From assembly GCF_025567085.1 (NCBI RefSeq), contig NZ_JAOQJN010000004.1:248001-312000 (forward strand): a DNA stretch of 64,000 nucleotides, in the 5' to 3' direction. The position numbers were made by a program, and so were the translations under genes. The notes under the pieces were generated by a model. The model had not been told where the DNA came from and ran no database searches. It saw only the letters and a list, made by a program, of their open reading frames with translations. Numbering within the stretch: position 1 is the first letter of the stretch; each line of letters begins with the position of its first letter. This DNA is from Bovifimicola ammoniilytica. GTDB lineage: Bacteria; Bacillota; Clostridia; Lachnospirales; Lachnospiraceae. Shown piece after piece: positions 18,357-26,970 of this stretch.

Positions 18357-18542
18357 TTAAGCTCTTTCAACAAAGCCTGATTTTAAGCATGAAGTACAAA
18401 CATACATCTTTTTAGCTGCTCCGTTAAGGTTAACCTTTACAGATTTAACGTTTGATTTCCACATTTTACTTGTTTTTCTATTTGAGTGACTAACTGCGTT
18501 TCCGAAGTGAGCACCTTTATTACAAATTTCACATTTTGCCAT
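18357..18542 (-). CDS. rpmB: Ribosomal protein bL28
   Basis: 61 residues (MAKCEICNKGAHFGNAVSHS...), the full length for the family, with two CxxC pairs (CEIC, CTSC) of the zinc-binding C+ form. It belongs to the large ribosomal subunit. The strong ribosome-binding site AAGGAGGTG lies upstream. The divergent asp23-fakA genes follow the conserved Firmicute neighbourhood rpmB / yloU / yloV / recG. Confidence 0.97.
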   Translation of the reverse strand: MAKCEICNKGAHFGNAVSHSNRKTSKMWKSNVKSVKVNLNGAAKKMYVCTSCLKSGFVERA

Positions 18543-18596
18543 TCCTAAGCACCTCCTTAAGCGTACATTTGGTCTTTTAGACCTAACACGAATGAT

Positions 18597-18625
18597 ATTT
18601 TAACAGATTAGCAATAAATATGCAA
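18597..18625 (-). promoter_or_regulatory. rpmB promoter and leader hairpin
   Basis: On the minus strand: TTGCAT, a 17-bp spacer, TAAAAT preceded by TG (TGTTAAAAT). The roughly 50-nt leader contains GGTC-TAAAA-GACC (18569-18581 on the plus strand), a small hairpin before the ribosome-binding site that could serve autoregulation; that role is a guess. Confidence 0.7.
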
Positions 18626-18687
18626 GCATTTTTTGAATTTTGTACTTTATTTTTTGAAAAAAGATGATATAATATCACCATAACATT

Positions 18688-18773
18688 AAATTAGGTTTTT
18701 ACGCATATTTGCAATTTCCTAATTTATACTTGATTGTTATTAAATTCATTTTCATACATTTTATGCATGTATG
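18688..18773 (+). promoter_or_regulatory. Two hairpins in the leader of the asp23-fakA operon
   Basis: AAATTAGG (18688-18695) pairs with CCTAATTT (18718-18725), and CATACAT (18753-18759) pairs with ATGTATG (18767-18773). A TATAAT lies at 18668-18673, with no good -35 at the right distance. The second hairpin ends 8 nt before the ribosome-binding site GGAGG of the ATG at 18789. Confidence 0.4.
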
Positions 18774-18788
18774 AGGAACGGAGGAAGT

Positions 18789-19148
18789 ATGAAAGGTAAA
18801 TTAAATTCCAATCTTGGAGATGTTTATATTGATAACGCAGTTATTGCTAAATGTGCAGGTACAATTGCAATAGAGTGTTTTGGTATCGTTGGGATGGCAA
18901 CTGTCAGTGTAGCTGATGGTATTGTTAAATTAGTTAAACGTGAAAATCTTGCTAAAGGAATTAATGTAGAAGTAGATGAAGATAATAATCTTACTATTGA
19001 TTTTCATGTAATAGTTGCATATGGAGTCAGTATTTCAGCAGTTGCTGATAATCTTGTGTCAAATGTAAAATATCAGGTAGAAGAAATTACCGGCCTTTCC
19101 GTTAAGAAGATTAATATCTTTGTAGAAGGCGTACGTGTAATAGACTAA
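18789..19148 (+). CDS. Asp23/Gls24 family protein (YloU-like)
   Basis: 119 residues, one Asp23 domain (GDVYIDNAVIAKCAGTIA..., IDFHVIVAYGVSISAVADNL, VKKINIFVEGVRV). Family members are small envelope-stress-linked proteins, often encoded next to fakA, as here (20 nt gap). Start chosen at 18789 because GGAGG lies just upstream; an in-frame ATG at 18771 has no ribosome-binding site. Confidence 0.92.
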   Translation: MKGKLNSNLGDVYIDNAVIAKCAGTIAIECFGIVGMATVSVADGIVKLVKRENLAKGINVEVDEDNNLTIDFHVIVAYGVSISAVADNLVSNVKYQVEEITGLSVKKINIFVEGVRVID

Positions 19149-19168
19149 TCTTAAGGAGGATTTTAATT

Positions 19169-20836
19169 GTGGTAACAAGTATAGATGGAAAGACTTTGCA
19201 GAAAATGTTTTTAGCAGGTGCTAAGAATCTTGAAGCAAAGAAAGAATGGATTAATGAGTTAAATGTATTCCCTGTTCCAGATGGTGATACAGGAACGAAT
19301 ATGACATTAACGATAATGTCTGCTGCAAAAGAAGTTAGCGGAATAGATAATCCAACAATGGAGACATTAGCTAAGGCTATTTCTTCGGGTTCCTTAAGAG
19401 GTGCGCGTGGTAACTCAGGTGTTATTCTTTCACAGCTTTTCAGAGGATTTACAAAAGAGATTAAAGCTTTTGAAACTATTGATGCAGTAGTTTTGGCAAA
19501 TGCATGTGAACGTGCAGTTGAGACAGCATATAAAGCCGTTATGAAGCCTAAGGAGGGAACAATCCTTACAGTTGCAAAAGGTATGGCTGAAAAAGCAAAA
19601 GAAGTTGTTCTTGAAACAGATGACCTTGAATATATGATTGATGAGATAATCAAACATGGTGATTATGTACTCAGCCAGACACCAGAGATGCTTCCAGTAT
19701 TAAAACAGGCAGGTGTTGTTGATTCAGGTGGACAGGGACTTATGCAGGTTATAAAAGGTGCATATGATGCATTTATGGGTAAGGAAATTGACTTATCTAC
19801 TATAGAGGGTACACCTGCAAAAGCAGCAGCAACAAATGAAGTTCCTGAAACTTATGATATTAAGTACGGATATTGTACTGAATTCATTATTATGCTTGAG
19901 AAAGAGTATAATATGGAGAAAGAACACGAGTTCAAAGCATATTTAGAGTCAATTGGTGATTCTATTGTTTTAGTTTCTGATGATGACATTGTAAAGGTTC
20001 ATGTACATACCAATGATCCTGGTCTTGCAATTCAGAAAGCTTTAACATTTGGTTCTTTAACTAAGATGAAAATTGATAATATGCGCGAAGAACATCAGGA
20101 AAAATTAATCAAAGATGCCGAGAAATTAGCAGCTAAACAGAAAGATGAAGAAGTCAAGAAGGCAGACGAACCAAGAAAACCAGTTGGATTTATAGCAGTT
20201 TCAATTGGTGAGGGAATGAATGAGATTCTTTCAGGACTTGGAGTTGATGAGATTATCGAGGGCGGTCAGACCATGAACCCAAGCACAGAAGATGTTCTTA
20301 ATGCGATTGATAAGGTAAATGCAGATACAATATTTGTATTACCTAATAATAAGAATATTATACTTGCTGCAGAACAGGCAAGAAATTTAACAGAAGACAA
20401 GGAAATTATAGTTATCCCATCTAAGACAGTTCCACAGGGTATTACAGCTATTATTAACTATGTTCAGGATACTGATTCTAAGACAAATGCTGAAAAAATG
20501 ATTGAAGAGATGTCTAAGGTTAAGACTGGTTCAGTAACTTATGCTGTAAGAGATACTGTAATTGATGATAAAGAGATCAAAGAAAATGACATAATGGGTA
20601 TTGGTGATAATGGTATTATTTCTGTAGGTACAGATTTATTTAAGACTACAGTTGATATGGTATCTAATTTGGTAGATGACGATTCGGAGATAATAAGCAT
20701 TTACTATGGTGCAGATGTAGATGAAGAAGCAGCTAATGAGCTTAGCGAGAAAATCGAAAGTCTGTATCCGGATGTTGAAGTCGATTTGAATTGTGGCGGA
20801 CAGCCAATATATTATTATATTATTTCAGTAGAATAA
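19169..20836 (+). CDS. fakA: Fatty acid kinase catalytic subunit-like DAK2/DegV-type protein (YloV)
   Basis: 555 residues. A DhaL/DAK2 nucleotide-binding domain (1-200) has the Mg-binding DGDTGTNM and the loops SLRGARGNSGVILSQ and DSGGQGL. A middle domain with VHVHTNDPG and a C-terminal FakA-type domain (about 340-555; EGGQTMNPSTED, PNNKNI) follow. FakA phosphorylates fatty acids bound to FakB so that exogenous fatty acids can enter phospholipid synthesis; fakB is not in the window. GTG start with AAGGAGGA 8 nt upstream. Confidence 0.92.
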   Translation: MVTSIDGKTLQKMFLAGAKNLEAKKEWINELNVFPVPDGDTGTNMTLTIMSAAKEVSGIDNPTMETLAKAISSGSLRGARGNSGVILSQLFRGFTKEIKAFETIDAVVLANACERAVETAYKAVMKPKEGTILTVAKGMAEKAKEVVLETDDLEYMIDEIIKHGDYVLSQTPEMLPVLKQAGVVDSGGQGLMQVIKGAYDAFMGKEIDLSTIEGTPAKAAATNEVPETYDIKYGYCTEFIIMLEKEYNMEKEHEFKAYLESIGDSIVLVSDDDIVKVHVHTNDPGLAIQKALTFGSLTKMKIDNMREEHQEKLIKDAEKLAAKQKDEEVKKADEPRKPVGFIAVSIGEGMNEILSGLGVDEIIEGGQTMNPSTEDVLNAIDKVNADTIFVLPNNKNIILAAEQARNLTEDKEIIVIPSKTVPQGITAIINYVQDTDSKTNAEKMIEEMSKVKTGSVTYAVRDTVIDDKEIKENDIMGIGDNGIISVGTDLFKTTVDMVSNLVDDDSEIISIYYGADVDEEAANELSEKIESLYPDVEVDLNCGGQPIYYYIISVE

Positions 20837-20889
20837 GATTATGATAATTGGATAACTTGAATTTAAAATAAATAATATAAAATAAACAG

Positions 20890-20943
20890 AGGTCATATAT
20901 TTTAATTTTCTAAAAATAGAGAAAATATAATATATGACCTTTT
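20890..20943. terminator. Bidirectional terminator between fakA and the SGNH gene
   Basis: Stem AGGTCATATATT (from 20890) with AATATATGACCT (to 20940), continued by TTTTCT/AGAAAA, and a T-tail. It separates convergent genes. Confidence 0.8.
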
Positions 20944-21027
20944 AATTTAGAATTATAGAGAACTATACAGACTAGAAATATACGACAAAGTGTGTTGGTT
21001 AAAACAGAACTATAGAATAGAAATTAT

Positions 21028-21945
21028 TTACTGAGTAATGAGTCTATATAAATATTTCTTATAATAGTCACTGGTAAAATGTATTCCATCTGTTGTAGAT
21101 TCAGATTTAAGAAAACCATTTTCATCAATGAAATAACTGTTTAAATCTATGTATGTGGTATCTGTCTCTGAACACATATTTCGAATCTTATTATTAAATA
21201 AATCGATTCGTTCATTATTTTCTGATTCGTTATTAACTTTTGCATCAGAAGAGATATGAAAAATTGCCATTATATTAATATGTGATTCGGGACTGATTTC
21301 TTTGATTTTATTAATTAATACTTTATATTTTTCTATAAATGTATCTTCATATTTCCAACCTAATTCATTATAACCAATGGATAAGTATATATTATCATAT
21401 TTATATTTGCTTATGGCTTCATATAGTCCCAGATTCTCTCCGTTAATGAAGAATGTATCTTCTGTAAGCTTATCAATGGTGATTCCGACATCACAACAAA
21501 ATGATGCGAATTTAGATGCTCCGGTGAACCTTCTGATGCCATCAGTTCTTGAATCACCGACAAATAATGAGTTATTGAGATGTTTAGAAACATTATCATC
21601 AGCCAAAACATTATCAAGATTAGAATAATTATCATCAGCTAAATAATTACTATCAGAACCATTGGAACTAATATCAGTTTTATTGCCGGAATTTGTATTT
21701 CTATTATTAACAGGATTAGTAGAATTAACATTATCAGAGCTATCTAAATCTGAATTATTATTAGAATTATTTGCATCTGGATTAGAAGTGTTATTTATTA
21801 TATTACCATTGATGGGGTTAGAATTATTCTCAAATCTAACCAGACGGTTATCTGGAATATTTAATCTGATTATTATTACAATCAGAAATATTACAGCTAT
21901 AAATAATAAAAATATTGTCAGTAATAATTTTTTTCCATTATTCAA
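21028..21945 (-). CDS. Membrane-anchored SGNH/GDSL-type hydrolase
   Basis: 305 residues. An N-terminal TM anchor (about 7-29) is followed by an Asn/Ser-rich linker (about 40-110) and an SGNH hydrolase domain (about 122-305). The domain has the nucleophile block FVGDSRTDG, the block III-like SIGYNELGW and the Asp/His block DGIHF. It probably removes acyl groups from a surface polymer; the substrate is unknown. It sits on the opposite strand inside the otherwise conserved fakA-recG neighbourhood, so it is probably a lineage-specific insertion. Confidence 0.82.
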   Translation of the reverse strand: MNNGKKLLLTIFLLFIAVIFLIVIIIRLNIPDNRLVRFENNSNPINGNIINNTSNPDANNSNNNSDLDSSDNVNSTNPVNNRNTNSGNKTDISSNGSDSNYLADDNYSNLDNVLADDNVSKHLNNSLFVGDSRTDGIRRFTGASKFASFCCDVGITIDKLTEDTFFINGENLGLYEAISKYKYDNIYLSIGYNELGWKYEDTFIEKYKVLINKIKEISPESHINIMAIFHISSDAKVNNESENNERIDLFNNKIRNMCSETDTTYIDLNSYFIDENGFLKSESTTDGIHFTSDYYKKYLYRLITQ

Positions 21946-22073
21946 TGTTATATCTTACCTTTCGCATAAATTAAATACGTGATATAATGGCACAAAGATA
22001 ACAAGTGATGTGAAATCATTGTGTATGTTACTATTATATAATTGCAATGATAAGAATGCAAGGAGGATTCTTA

Positions 22074-24080
22074 ATGGAATTAACAAAAATAAAGGGTGTA
22101 GGTGAGAAAACTGTTGCACTTTTAAATAAATTAGGAATTAATGATTCGGATGAGTTGCTAAGGTACTATCCTAGAAATTATGATATATATGAGAAACCGA
22201 TATTGATTGAGGATATAGATAATAAATTAATCGTTGCCATAGATGGTGTGGTCACTAAGAATATAGAGATAAAACATATGAAGAATCTTACCGTGGTTAC
22301 GACAAATATTAAAGATGCTAATAATAAAATGATTAAAGTAACATGGTTTAATATGCCTTTTCTGAGGTCAACAATAAAATATTCGATGAGATTTATATTC
22401 AGAGGCAGAATTAACAGAGTAAATGGTATTCCTGTAATGGAGCAGCCTGAGATATTTACTATGGCGAAATATGAAGAGAAGCTTAATTCGATGCAGCCAC
22501 TTTATGGACTTACTAAAGGCATTACAAATAACCAGATTTCAAAGATTATAAATAATCTTTTAGAGGTTAAAACTATAACAGATTATTTATCTGATGATTA
22601 CAAGGCAAAGTATGATTTGTGTGATATGGATTATGCAATCAGAAATATACATTTTCCAAAAGATTTTGAATGTATGGCAGCAGCTAGAAAACGTCTTGTA
22701 TTTGATGAATTTTTTGCGTTTATATATAAGATGAAGATGTTAAAGGCAAAAGAGATTCAGGTAGTAAACCAATATATAATTAATAATTTTCAGATGTCAG
22801 ACAGTATCATTGAAAAGCTGCCATATAGCCTTACATCTGCACAGAGAAAAGTAATTAATGAAATACGAAGTGACATTTCAGGGGAATATGTAATGCAGAG
22901 ACTTATACAAGGTGATGTAGGCTCAGGTAAGACGATAGTGGCATTTTTGACGATGATTGATTTTGCAGCGGCAGGTTTACAGTCAGTAATTATGGCACCG
23001 ACAGAGGTGCTTGCAAGTCAACATTATGAAGATATGATTAATTTATTAGAAGAAAATGATTTGGATTACAAAGTTGTATTGCTTACAGGTTCACTTACTG
23101 CCAAGCAGAAACATATTGCCTATGATATGATTGAATCAGGTGAGGCTAGACTAATTATAGGTACACATGCAGCATTTCAGGAAAAAGTAGTCTATAATAA
23201 TCTTTCACTGGTAGTTATAGACGAACAGCATAGATTTGGTGTGGTACAACGATCTTTGCTTATGGAAAAAGGATTAAAACCTCATGTGATGGTAATGAGT
23301 GCGACACCGATACCAAGAACACTTGCAATTATTCTATATGGGGATATGGATATTTCCGTTATCGATGAACTCCCCGCTAACAGACTATCGATAAAAAACT
23401 GTGTTGTAACTAAGGAATATCGCCCGAATGCATACAGATTTATTGAGAAAGAGGTACATTCAGGCAGACAGGCATATATAATATGTCCGATGGTAGAGGA
23501 AAGTGATACCTTAGAAGCTGAAAATGTAATAGATTATGCTGATAATTTATCTAAGATATTGCCGGATGATATTAAGGTTTCATATCTGCATGGTAAAATG
23601 AAGTCAGATTTGAAAAATGAAATTATCAGTAAATTCGAGAAAAATGAGATAAATGTCTTAGTATCGACAACTGTAATAGAGGTAGGAATTAATGTGCCGA
23701 ATGCAACGATAATGATGGTCGAAAATGCAGAAAGGTTTGGTCTGTCTGCATTGCATCAGTTAAGAGGTCGTGTGGGACGAGGAAAATACCAGTCTTATTG
23801 TATATTTGTAAGCGCTTCGCAGAATAAAGAGAAACTTGATAAGCTAAATATTTTAAATAAATCTAATGATGGATTCTATATTGCTTCTGAGGACCTCAAA
23901 CTAAGAGGACCGGGCGATTTCTTTGGAATACGCCAAAGTGGAGATATCGGTTTTGAAATTGCTGATATTTATACAGATGCTAAAATTTTAAAAAATGCCG
24001 AAAAGGCTGTGGATGAATTTATTAATGATGGATATGAATTTATTGACAAAAAAATTAATGATGATATAGTAATATATTAA
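22074..24080 (+). CDS. recG: ATP-dependent DNA helicase RecG
   Basis: 668 residues, full length. The wedge/OB domain (about 1-150) starts with LTKIKGVGEKTVALLNKLGI. Helicase motifs include Walker A GDVGSGKT (near residue 280), DEQH in VVIDEQHRFGVVQ, MSATPIPRTLA, and the C-terminal motif VI region HQLRGRVGRG. It reverses stalled forks and branch-migrates junctions. The ATG at 22074 has AAGGAGG 8 nt upstream; an earlier in-frame ATG (22047) lacks one. Confidence 0.97.
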   Translation: MELTKIKGVGEKTVALLNKLGINDSDELLRYYPRNYDIYEKPILIEDIDNKLIVAIDGVVTKNIEIKHMKNLTVVTTNIKDANNKMIKVTWFNMPFLRSTIKYSMRFIFRGRINRVNGIPVMEQPEIFTMAKYEEKLNSMQPLYGLTKGITNNQISKIINNLLEVKTITDYLSDDYKAKYDLCDMDYAIRNIHFPKDFECMAAARKRLVFDEFFAFIYKMKMLKAKEIQVVNQYIINNFQMSDSIIEKLPYSLTSAQRKVINEIRSDISGEYVMQRLIQGDVGSGKTIVAFLTMIDFAAAGLQSVIMAPTEVLASQHYEDMINLLEENDLDYKVVLLTGSLTAKQKHIAYDMIESGEARLIIGTHAAFQEKVVYNNLSLVVIDEQHRFGVVQRSLLMEKGLKPHVMVMSATPIPRTLAIILYGDMDISVIDELPANRLSIKNCVVTKEYRPNAYRFIEKEVHSGRQAYIICPMVEESDTLEAENVIDYADNLSKILPDDIKVSYLHGKMKSDLKNEIISKFEKNEINVLVSTTVIEVGINVPNATIMMVENAERFGLSALHQLRGRVGRGKYQSYCIFVSASQNKEKLDKLNILNKSNDGFYIASEDLKLRGPGDFFGIRQSGDIGFEIADIYTDAKILKNAEKAVDEFINDGYEFIDKKINDDIVIY

Positions 24081-24110
24081 TTGATGAATATGATATATAG
24101 AAAGGATAAA

Positions 24111-24148
24111 TGTACAGTCAGATTCATATGAAGATATATGATTGTACA
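24111..24148 (+). promoter_or_regulatory. Hairpin over the ddl upstream region, with an overlapping upstream ORF
   Basis: TGTACAGTC (24111-24119) pairs with GATTGTACA (24140-24148; one G-U). AGAAAGGA with good spacing precedes an ATG at 24110, which opens a 37-codon out-of-frame ORF ending at 24223 inside ddl. This could be a leader ORF or a remnant; translation is not proven. Confidence 0.35.
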
Positions 24149-24158
24149 AGGTATTTGT

Positions 24159-25202
24159 ATGAATATAGTTGTTTTATGTGCAGGAACAAGTACAGAAAGA
24201 GAAGTATCCATTGTTACTGGTAAGATGGTGTGTGATGCACTTAGAGAAAAAGGACATAACGCAAGAGTATTAGATGTTTTCTTTGGAACATATAAAAATG
24301 ATAAAGTTAATAAAGATAATTTCTTCTCAGGAGAATATGATTTAGATAGAGAAATAGAACACATTTCCTCGCTTAATAGTGAAGTTACGGAAATGAAGAG
24401 CAGTAGAAGGAGATTTTTCGGGGATAATGTACTTGATATATGTATGAGTGCAGATGTTGTATTTATGGCTCTTCATGGTGCAAACGGAGAAGATGGAAAA
24501 GTTCAGGCAACACTTGATTTATGTGGCGTTAAATATACAGGCACAGGATATTTAGGAAGTGCACTTGCAATGGATAAAGGAATGACAAAACAGTTATTTG
24601 TATACAATAATGTTCCTACACCTAAGGGAATTCTTTTATCTAAAAATGATAATAATAATTATGTGGAGAAATTAAAGAAAGCTGAAATTGCATTCCCATG
24701 CGTTGTTAAGCCTTGTTGTGGAGGCTCAAGTATCGGTGTTTCGATATCAAATAGTGAAGAAGAATTTTTAAAAGCACTAGAAGAAGCATTTTCGTTTGAA
24801 GATAATGTTGTTGTGGAAGAATATATTAAGGGCAGAGAATTCTCAATTGGTGTAATAGGTGGCAAGGCACTTCCTATTATTGAAATTATTCCTTTAGAGG
24901 GATTTTATGATTATAAGAATAAATATCAGCCTGGAATGACTAAAGATGTATGCCCGGCACAAATTAGTGCAGAATTAACTGAAAAAATGCAGGCTGAAGC
25001 AGTACATGCAAGCAAGGTTCTTAATCTGGATGCATATAGTAGAATAGATTTCTTAAGTGATGATAATGATAATATATATTGCTTAGAGGCAAATACTTTA
25101 CCAGGAATGACACCAACAAGCCTTCTTCCACAGGAGGCAGCAGCTATTGGAATCAGCTTTCCTGATTTATGTGAGAAATTGATTAAAGAGAGTGATAGAT
25201 AG
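24159..25202 (+). CDS. ddl: D-alanine--D-alanine ligase
   Basis: 347 residues. An ATP-grasp ligase with the N-terminal GTSTEREVSIVTG, HGANGEDGKVQATLDL, ATP-binding VVKPCCGGSSIGV, and the C-terminal metal/product site DFLSDDNDNIYCLEANTLPGMT. It makes D-Ala-D-Ala for peptidoglycan. An ATG at 24138 lies inside a hairpin; the ATG at 24159 has AAGG 8 nt upstream and gives the usual N-terminus MNIVVLCAGTSTER. It is followed by murF, its pathway successor. Confidence 0.95.
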   Translation: MNIVVLCAGTSTEREVSIVTGKMVCDALREKGHNARVLDVFFGTYKNDKVNKDNFFSGEYDLDREIEHISSLNSEVTEMKSSRRRFFGDNVLDICMSADVVFMALHGANGEDGKVQATLDLCGVKYTGTGYLGSALAMDKGMTKQLFVYNNVPTPKGILLSKNDNNNYVEKLKKAEIAFPCVVKPCCGGSSIGVSISNSEEEFLKALEEAFSFEDNVVVEEYIKGREFSIGVIGGKALPIIEIIPLEGFYDYKNKYQPGMTKDVCPAQISAELTEKMQAEAVHASKVLNLDAYSRIDFLSDDNDNIYCLEANTLPGMTPTSLLPQEAAAIGISFPDLCEKLIKESDR

Positions 25203-25224
25203 AACACTTGGAAATGGAGTTAGT

Positions 25225-26601
25225 ATGAGAAACCTTACATTAGAAAATGTTGCTAAAGCATGTAATGGAAGATTGTTCTGTGATTCAGAAGAATTATCTA
25301 AAAGAGAAGTGAGTGATATAGTTACGGATAATAGAAAAGTTACGAAAGATTCATTATTTGTAGCGATAAAAGGTGCACGAGTTGATGGACACAGTTTCAT
25401 TAATTCAGCTTATGAAGCAGGTGCATTGTGTGTAATATCTGAACGGAAATTAGATATCGATAAACCATATATATTAGTCGAAAGCTCATTAGTTGCCATA
25501 AAAAATATTGCGAAATTCTACCGCAAGGGCTTAGATATTAAAGTTGTCGGAATAACGGGAAGTGTTGGTAAAACAAGCACTAAAGAGATGATATATTCAG
25601 TTTTATCTGAAAAATATAATGTATTAAAAACAGAAGGAAACTTTAATAATGAACTAGGACTTCCTCTCACAATTTTCAGGATAAGAGAAGAACATGAGAT
25701 TGCTGTACTTGAAATGGGAATCAGTGATTTTGGCGAAATGACAAGACTTTCTGAAATTGCACAGCCTGATGTGGCTGTAATTACTAACATTGGTTTATGC
25801 CATTTAGAGAATCTCAAAACCAGAGACGGAATACTTAAAGCCAAGACAGAGATGTTTAAAAATATTTCTGAAGATGCATCAATAGTATTAAATGGTGATG
25901 ACGATAAATTAAGTACAATTTCTGAATATAATGGTATAAAACCATATTTTTACGGTATTGATAATAAAGAGAGCAAAATATATGCAGACAATATCGAAAA
26001 TTTTGGAATAAAAGGAATAAAATGCGATATCCACTACAAAGATTCTACTATAAATGCATTGATTAATATACCGGGTAAACATATGGTCTATAATGCACTT
26101 GCAGCCGTATGTGTCGGTAAAATATTTGGACTTAAAGATAATGAGATAGAAAGTGGAATAGAAAAATTAAAACCTGTATCAGGACGAAATAATATATTAG
26201 AATTAGATGGAATAACTGTAATAGATGACTGTTATAATGCTAATCCTGTATCAATGCGTGCAAGTATCGATGTACTTAATTATGCGACAGGCAGAAAAGT
26301 TGCAATCCTTGGTGATATGGGAGAATTAGGTGCTAATGAAGATAAAATGCATAAGGAAATCGGAGATTATATCATTAATACTGACATAGACGTAGTAGTA
26401 TTAGCCGGTAAATTAATGAATAATGCATTTTTAGAGTTAGAGAAACAACATTTTGACAGAAAAATCTATTATTTTGATAAATTAGATGATTTAGTTTCTG
26501 AATTACCACGCATAATCAAAAAAGATGATACCATTTTAGTAAAGGCTTCCCATTTTATGAACTTTGTTAAAATAGTAGAGTATTTCAAAGAAAACTGGTA
26601 A
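25225..26601 (+). CDS. murF: UDP-MurNAc-tripeptide--D-alanyl-D-alanine ligase
   Basis: 458 residues. An N-terminal UDP-sugar-binding region is followed by the Mur-ligase ATP loop GITGSVGKTSTKEM (near residue 109), the central EMGISDFGEM and ITNIGLCHLE, and the C-terminal DDCYNANPVSM and LGDMGELG. It attaches the dipeptide made by Ddl to the muropeptide. A frame start at 25192 overlaps ddl, but GGAG points to 25225. The stop codon lies in the stem of the terminator that follows. Confidence 0.96.
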   Translation: MRNLTLENVAKACNGRLFCDSEELSKREVSDIVTDNRKVTKDSLFVAIKGARVDGHSFINSAYEAGALCVISERKLDIDKPYILVESSLVAIKNIAKFYRKGLDIKVVGITGSVGKTSTKEMIYSVLSEKYNVLKTEGNFNNELGLPLTIFRIREEHEIAVLEMGISDFGEMTRLSEIAQPDVAVITNIGLCHLENLKTRDGILKAKTEMFKNISEDASIVLNGDDDKLSTISEYNGIKPYFYGIDNKESKIYADNIENFGIKGIKCDIHYKDSTINALINIPGKHMVYNALAAVCVGKIFGLKDNEIESGIEKLKPVSGRNNILELDGITVIDDCYNANPVSMRASIDVLNYATGRKVAILGDMGELGANEDKMHKEIGDYIINTDIDVVVLAGKLMNNAFLELEKQHFDRKIYYFDKLDDLVSELPRIIKKDDTILVKASHFMNFVKIVEYFKENW

Positions 26602-26634
26602 GTTTAAGCAAATTACTAAAACTTACCAGTTTAT
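26592..26634 (+). terminator. Terminator overlapping the murF stop codon
   Basis: AAACTGGTAAGTTT (26592-26605) is perfectly mirrored by AAACTTACCAGTTT (26619-26632). The murF TAA at 26599-26601 is inside the left arm. The T-tract after the stem is short and broken (TTATATTT). Confidence 0.7.
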
Positions 26635-26643
26635 ATTTGAAAT

Positions 26644-26694
26644 ACCTCCACATAATATTACTGTAACATCAAAACCAGTAAAATATATGGAGGT
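26644..26694 (+). promoter_or_regulatory. Hairpin that sequesters the SASP ribosome-binding site
   Basis: ACCTCCA (26644-26650) pairs with TGGAGGT (26688-26694), which is the ribosome-binding site. The stem continues (CATAATATTACTG with CAGTAAAATATA) with two mismatches and one bulge around a 12-nt loop (26664-26675). The Shine-Dalgarno would be buried unless the left arm is absent from the transcript. CATAATA at 26651 resembles a sigma-G -10, but I find no matching -35. Confidence 0.55.
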
Positions 26695-26700
26695 TTAATT

Positions 26701-26910
26701 ATGAATAACACAAGTTCAAACAAAACATCAGTACCAGAAGCAAAAAGTGCTATGAACAAATTCAAAATGGAAGTAGCAAATGAAATTGGTGTTCCTTTGT
26801 CAGATGGTTATAATGGTAATCTTACTTCCGCACAGAATGGTTCAGTAGGTGGATATATGGTTAAAAAGATGATTGAAGCACAGGAAAGAGAAATGGCTTC
26901 AAGAGGATAA
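26701..26910 (+). CDS. Alpha/beta-type small acid-soluble spore protein
   Basis: 69 residues. It has the family's two conserved segments: KFKMEVANEIGVPL, which contains the germination-protease cleavage region, and the C-terminal GSVGGYMVKKMIEAQEREM. SASPs coat spore DNA in the A-like form and protect it from UV and heat. Its presence implies a sporulation programme, now or ancestrally. It is monocistronic between two terminators. The ribosome-binding site is predicted to be in a hairpin. Confidence 0.93.
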   Translation: MNNTSSNKTSVPEAKSAMNKFKMEVANEIGVPLSDGYNGNLTSAQNGSVGGYMVKKMIEAQEREMASRG

Positions 26911-26939
26911 TTTAATCTAATCTATCTGAATTGATGTTA

Positions 26940-26970
26940 AGAGGGCTACCTGTTAAAGGGTAGTCCTCTC
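26940..26970. terminator. Bidirectional terminator between SASP and the YprB-like gene
   Basis: AGAGGGCTACC (26940-26950) pairs with GGTAGTCCTCT (26959-26969; one G-U). The right edge overlaps the stop codon of the minus-strand gene. There is no long T-tract on the plus strand, so efficiency is uncertain. Confidence 0.7.

Noticed and set aside
17957..18373. Open frames running through the N block on both strands
   Set aside because: Only unresolved bases keep them open.
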